From Hemibagrus wyckioides (taxonomy: Eukaryota > Chordata > Actinopteri > Siluriformes > Bagridae), in assembly GCF_019097595.1 (NCBI RefSeq), contig NC_080711.1, positions 14,698,928 to 14,762,927 on the forward strand: DNA of 64,000 nt, given 5' to 3'. Position numbers and translations under genes: made by a program. Below, one piece after another: positions 60,198 through 64,000 of the stretch. The notes under the pieces are model-generated. The model saw only the letters and a program-made list of their open reading frames with translations. It was not told the origin of the DNA and did no database searches. Within the stretch, counting starts at the first letter, position 1; each line of letters opens with the position of its first letter.

Positions 60198-60746
60198 GTA
60201 AGACTTAGCCGGAATTTATTCTTTTATTTCCAAATATCTAACAGAGACACTTTAGTGTAGTACCAGAGCAGGTGAAATCTGAACAAACTCACAGATTGAC
60301 TTAATTTTACTATGTGTTAGTTTATATTTACTGATTTAAAACAGGAAACTTAATAATACTAAACATTTAAAATAATTTACTCTTTAACTCAGGTACAGAC
60401 ATGATGAGCGGTCATTTTTACAATTTACTGTACTGGACACTGCTATTAAATTAACCTTAGATTATATTCCCAACTCATGCCCTTACTTAACTTTGCCATG
60501 GCTTTATTATTAACATTATTATTACGATGATATTTGTATTAGTTTGATCTATGTAATAGTAATAGAGTTTCTTATCCTTCAGATGTCTTTGTCTTTAGTT
60601 CACCTTTACTGTTGTCTTTAGTATTGTTCTTTAGTATAGTATTCTACTGAGATCCATCACCACAGTATCCCGTCTGTAAAAATCTGACTGTCCTCTTACT
60701 TTCTTTTCCCGTATGGCTTTAACACATCTCTCCTTCTTCTCCTTAG
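60198..60746 (+). other. socs3: socs3 5'UTR intron
   Basis: The intron is 549 bp, with donor gtaagac and acceptor ttctccttag. The downstream exon starts at 60747, 45 bp before the ATG. Confidence 0.75.
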
Positions 60747-60791
60747 GTACCTCTGCACCCGACGTTTATTCTTGTTTACGAGTGTAGCACC

Positions 60792-61406
60792 ATGGTCAGA
60801 CCCAGCAAGCAACTCAACGGGTTTGTGCCGGCGTTGAATGGCTACCAACTCAATGCGCACACATACAGGACATTCAGGTCCAAGGCGGAGTACCAGCTGG
60901 TGCATGGTGCATGGTGTCGTCTCCAGGAGTGTGGCTTCTACTGGGCCTCCATTAGTGGCAAGGAAGCAGGCATCCTCCTGGAACAGGAGGCGATCGGCAC
61001 TTTCCTGATCCGTGACAGCCAGGACCGGCGGCACTTCTTCACGCTGAGTGTCAAGACATCATCTGGCACCAAGAATGTCCGTATCCAGTGTGACAACCGC
61101 TCATTCTTCCTGCAGACAGCTCCTGAGTATGAGTGGATAGCACCACGGTTTGACTGTGTGGTCAAGCTTGCAAACCACTATGTTAATTCTCAGAAAGAGC
61201 CAAAGGACAACTCACAAAATTTCTTCATCTACTCAGGAGGGGAGAAGATTCCCCTTGAACTGTGCAAACCCTACTACAAGGCAATGTCCTCTCTGCAGCA
61301 CCTGTGCAGAAAGACAGTGAATGGCCACACGAAGATCTTGGGCAGGAGACATGAGCTGCCTAAGCCCATAAATGACTTTCTGAGTCTGTATGATTCTCCT
61401 ATTTAA
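60792..61406 (+). CDS. socs3: suppressor of cytokine signalling 3
   Basis: The intronless CDS encodes 204 aa; the start context agcaccATGG is a strong Kozak match. In order: a kinase inhibitory region around residues 23-34 (TYRTFRSKAEY, with F28 at the position of human F25, which blocks the JAK substrate groove); an SH2 domain about 45-150 with the phosphotyrosine-binding Arg74 in GTFLIRDS; and a C-terminal SOCS box about 166-204, with an elongin B/C box (LQHLCRKTV) and a cullin-5 box (LPKP, 189-192). Family knowledge: SOCS3 binds gp130-type receptors, inhibits JAKs and recruits a cullin-5 E3 ligase, giving feedback on STAT3 signalling. The protein is about 20 residues shorter than human SOCS3 (225 aa) because the PEST insert in the SH2 domain is reduced to a short linker (HYVNSQKEPKDNSQNFFIYS). 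Which teleost duplicate it is cannot be told. Confidence 0.97.
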   Translation: MVRPSKQLNGFVPALNGYQLNAHTYRTFRSKAEYQLVHGAWCRLQECGFYWASISGKEAGILLEQEAIGTFLIRDSQDRRHFFTLSVKTSSGTKNVRIQCDNRSFFLQTAPEYEWIAPRFDCVVKLANHYVNSQKEPKDNSQNFFIYSGGEKIPLELCKPYYKAMSSLQHLCRKTVNGHTKILGRRHELPKPINDFLSLYDSPI

Positions 61407-62565
61407 ATGGCAAATACCGGTGATGTGATGTAGCCACACTGATATTGTGGATTTTGAGTAAAACGGCTAAGGGAATAAAAATGTGATGGGATCATTGCGA
61501 TCAAGAAATTCTATGATGACTGAAATATAGTGATGAAAGTCAAAAAGCTAGAGGTAGATGTAGACTAGAAGAAAAATGAGACTGAGCTCAGAAAGGTGAA
61601 ATTGCAAACTCCTCCAGTTTCAGAGAGTTTGAGTTTTGGGTTAGTCAACACAAACCATGAGGGCTGCTATTGGTCATGTTGGGAGAATCGACCCCACTTT
61701 ACTCCCTCGGACATACTTATTTGCACAATAAATTAACTTCGAGACAATTGTCCACTGTTAGTTCTTTTGGCAAATGCAACAAGATGAGAAGAGTTCGCGA
61801 GTATAAAAACTGTCTTTGTGAATGGAACTGTTGCACTATTTCTCTGCCCTAGTAACATGATCCCAATTTTCCTGGCCCAGTGGGAATTGGCCTTAGCCTC
61901 TTCAGTACTGAAAATAAAAGGAACAATCTTGTCTAGACTTTTAATGGAATCCAGTCACCACCACCTTCCAAAGAATCATTGTGCCTTTCAAAGAAAGAGG
62001 AAGAACTAAACATGCAGCAGCACAACAACCAAGCCAGGAGAGAAGTTTGAGACATCACAAAGAAAGAAATCTTTCAACTACTTTAAATTTTGACTAGTAA
62101 ACATGTATGTAAAAACAGGCCAGTAAAGGAATGGAAAAAAAACCCCTTACTGTAATTTTTATTTACTTTTTTTTTTTGGTATTTTTTTTTCATTTTTATT
62201 TATTTTTATGTACTTCACTTGATTTTGATTTTTATTTTTTCCGGGTAAATTTCTTGTGTGAGAATGTGAGAAGGCAGTAGCAGAAAGCGCTTGCTTATGC
62301 TATTTGATCTTGAAACTTAATTCTGTCAGATGGACCAACCTCCATCCTCATATCATCTTGTTCTTGTTTACATTGTGTAAATGTGAAGATTATGTTAAAA
62401 TCTGCTGTTGTTTTAGTGCTACATCTTTTAATGTGACTACATATGAATGATAAAAAAAAGAGAAACTCCAGAGAAACGGCAACAAACACAAGCAGACTGA
62501 ACATATTTGCACAATATTTATATTTCTAAGCATATTTATAATAAAGTGCACTATTTTTTCTAACA
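61407..62565 (+). other. socs3: socs3 3'UTR
   Basis: An AU-rich 3'UTR with several ATTTA pentamers (near 62160, 62200, 62516, 62534) ends at an AATAAA at 62540-62545. Two earlier AATAAA signals (61727-61732 and 61913-61918) could give shorter transcripts. AU-rich elements fit a rapidly decaying, cytokine-induced mRNA. Confidence 0.6.
62540..62545 (+). terminator. socs3: socs3 poly(A) signal (distal candidate)
   Basis: AATAAA follows the AU-rich tattta stretch and is followed by a T-rich downstream region (tttttctaac and tggtttttttttttctgg). Confidence 0.55.
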
Positions 62566-62724
62566 ATGGATTCCTTCTGGTTTTTTTTTTTCTGGTGATT
62601 CCTTCAGCTTCACAAAGGACACTACTGGTGCTAACAATGCTAAAGCTAAAAACAAGCTCCTGCTCTTAAGGTAGTTCCCAGTTAGATGGAATTTCATTTT
62701 AAAACTAAATATCCTAGTAAGGTC

Positions 62725-62725
62725 A

Positions 62726-62769
<44 letters not shown>

Positions 62770-62770
62770 G
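62725..62770 (+). repeat. Compound (CT)n-(CA)n microsatellite
   Basis: About 11 CT units run directly into about 12 CA units downstream of socs3. Confidence 0.9.
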
Positions 62771-63455
62771 CAATTGCTACAAGTCCAGCCAAGCTCCTTG
62801 CTGAGCATATTTGTGTAGTTATTTGGACTTCTGTCCTCAAAGCAGCATCCTGTCAGGATGAATCAGAATGTTGATTCAGAGATATTCACTCCTAAAAGTG
62901 GGAATTGGCCATCATCACCCTCTTCCAGACACCCCCCCCCCCTCGTTTCCTGTAAAACCTTAACTACAATGACTAAGACGTTTTTTGTCTACACAAAATT
63001 GTGTCATACAGTAATATGGCTTATACCTTGTGAATTAGTTTGGGTTTTTTTTTAAACCCGTGTGACTGCTAATCCATGGGATGCGCTTCGAATTAAGTGT
63101 GACAGCATTTGACAGGCTTGGTATTATAATTAAAATATAATTATTATTTATAATAAAGGCGCTTGCACGCTTTTGAAACAGTAGACACTTAAATACAATT
63201 TGTACATTGTGCAAACCTATTCTCAGTGACAAAAAAAAAAAAGAAAAATAGTGCCACACCCTACAATCAAGACAAGCGTGTAAAAATGTCTTACAGGCTG
63301 ACATGACACACACCCTTCGCTTGCTTGCACAGTATGTACAGTACATGGGTACTGATTTCAGATTTTTAGGAAGAGGTGTGTTCTAGAAAAGATTACAGAG
63401 GCTGCTCTATGCTGGTTTGCCTCAGGCGGGTGTTCCTCGTCTCTGTGTTGAAGAG

Positions 63456-63500
<45 letters not shown>

Positions 63501-64000
63501 ACTTGTATGTCTGCTGGGAACCCAGTAAAGGTTTACTCTGATGTAAAAGCTGGTTTGTGGTCTAAAACAGCTGGCATTTCACTCACTCATGGCCTGGGAC
63601 TGTGAGTGGCTCAGAGCTCTCACATCAGTTTTGTAGAAGCTGCATGCAGTATGAAAGGTATCGATAATCCTCTTTATATAAGACTTTCCCCACAAGGTGA
63701 TGTCAATTTAATGAGACACACATTTGTATGAGCTTTAGAGGTTTTAATTCTAAGTGTGTAAGCCTATTACAAAGAAACTTCCACCAAACTCTGCTGGTTT
63801 GCCATGCTAGATTAAGTGAACAGCATTTTCATGAGATGATTACTCATGTTTTTGCACATTAATTTCAATAACACCATGGAAATTTATGTATGGGCTGTTT
63901 CATCGCAGCAGGAGTGAGCAGGCCTTGTATCACTTCCTCTGCATTTGCTTTGCACACGCTGTTCTCTTCCTGTTGCTCAGGGGTATTACAGGAAACCAAA
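62770..64000. other. Downstream flank without recognised genes
   Basis: A (GA)n tract lies at 63469-63496. The rest is AT-rich and I see no gene or repeat family I can name. Confidence 0.6.

Noticed and set aside
60696..61439. Minus-strand frames of 112, 75 and 68 aa opposite socs3
   Set aside because: They are antisense shadows of the socs3 coding sequence.

Overview
The window is vertebrate nuclear DNA, almost certainly from a teleost fish. The base composition is AT-rich, the introns are long and GT-AG bounded, microsatellites are dense, and there are many remnants of Tc1-like and hAT DNA transposons and tRNA-derived SINEs. The repeat families (several Tc1 lineages, a tRNA-Glu-derived SINE, and the ostariophysan-type repeat with a 'ttagcacgtttgcct' head) fit an otophysan, perhaps a catfish. 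That species-level guess is an inference.

Only two protein-coding genes can be supported, both on the + strand. The first is cyth1 (cytohesin-1, a Sec7/PH guanine-nucleotide exchange factor for ARF GTPases). It starts at 220 and ends at 37264 in 13 coding exons that join in frame to give 398 aa. A perfect 3-nt microexon (GAG, 29110-29112) lies between exons 9 and 10. Skipping it gives the diglycine PH-domain form and including it gives the triglycine form. The second is socs3 (suppressor of cytokine signalling 3). Its 204-aa CDS at 60792-61406 lies in one exon, preceded by a non-coding exon, a 5'UTR intron and a compact promoter with a perfect STAT (GAS) site, a TATA-like box and an initiator.

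Layout: 1-219, cyth1 5'UTR; 248-17499, a 17-kb intron 1 with an hAT remnant (4924-5888), SINE fragments and an unexplained codon-like island (15084-15329); 17500-37264, the remaining cyth1 exons, with introns carrying Tc1 remnants, a small palindromic repeat pair and a 660-bp TIR element; 37265 to about 39340, the 3'UTR with a CT-rich minisatellite; 39.4-59.7 kb, a gene-free intergenic region made largely of layered transposon and SINE remnants; 59.8-62.57 kb, the socs3 transcription unit and promoter; 62.6-64 kb, no gene seen.

The cyth1 to socs3 order and orientation match the human 17q25 neighbourhood (CYTH1, DNAH17, PGS1, SOCS3), but DNAH17 and PGS1 are absent between them here. The two genes act in different pathways (membrane traffic and integrin signalling versus JAK-STAT feedback), and nothing in the sequence suggests co-regulation.
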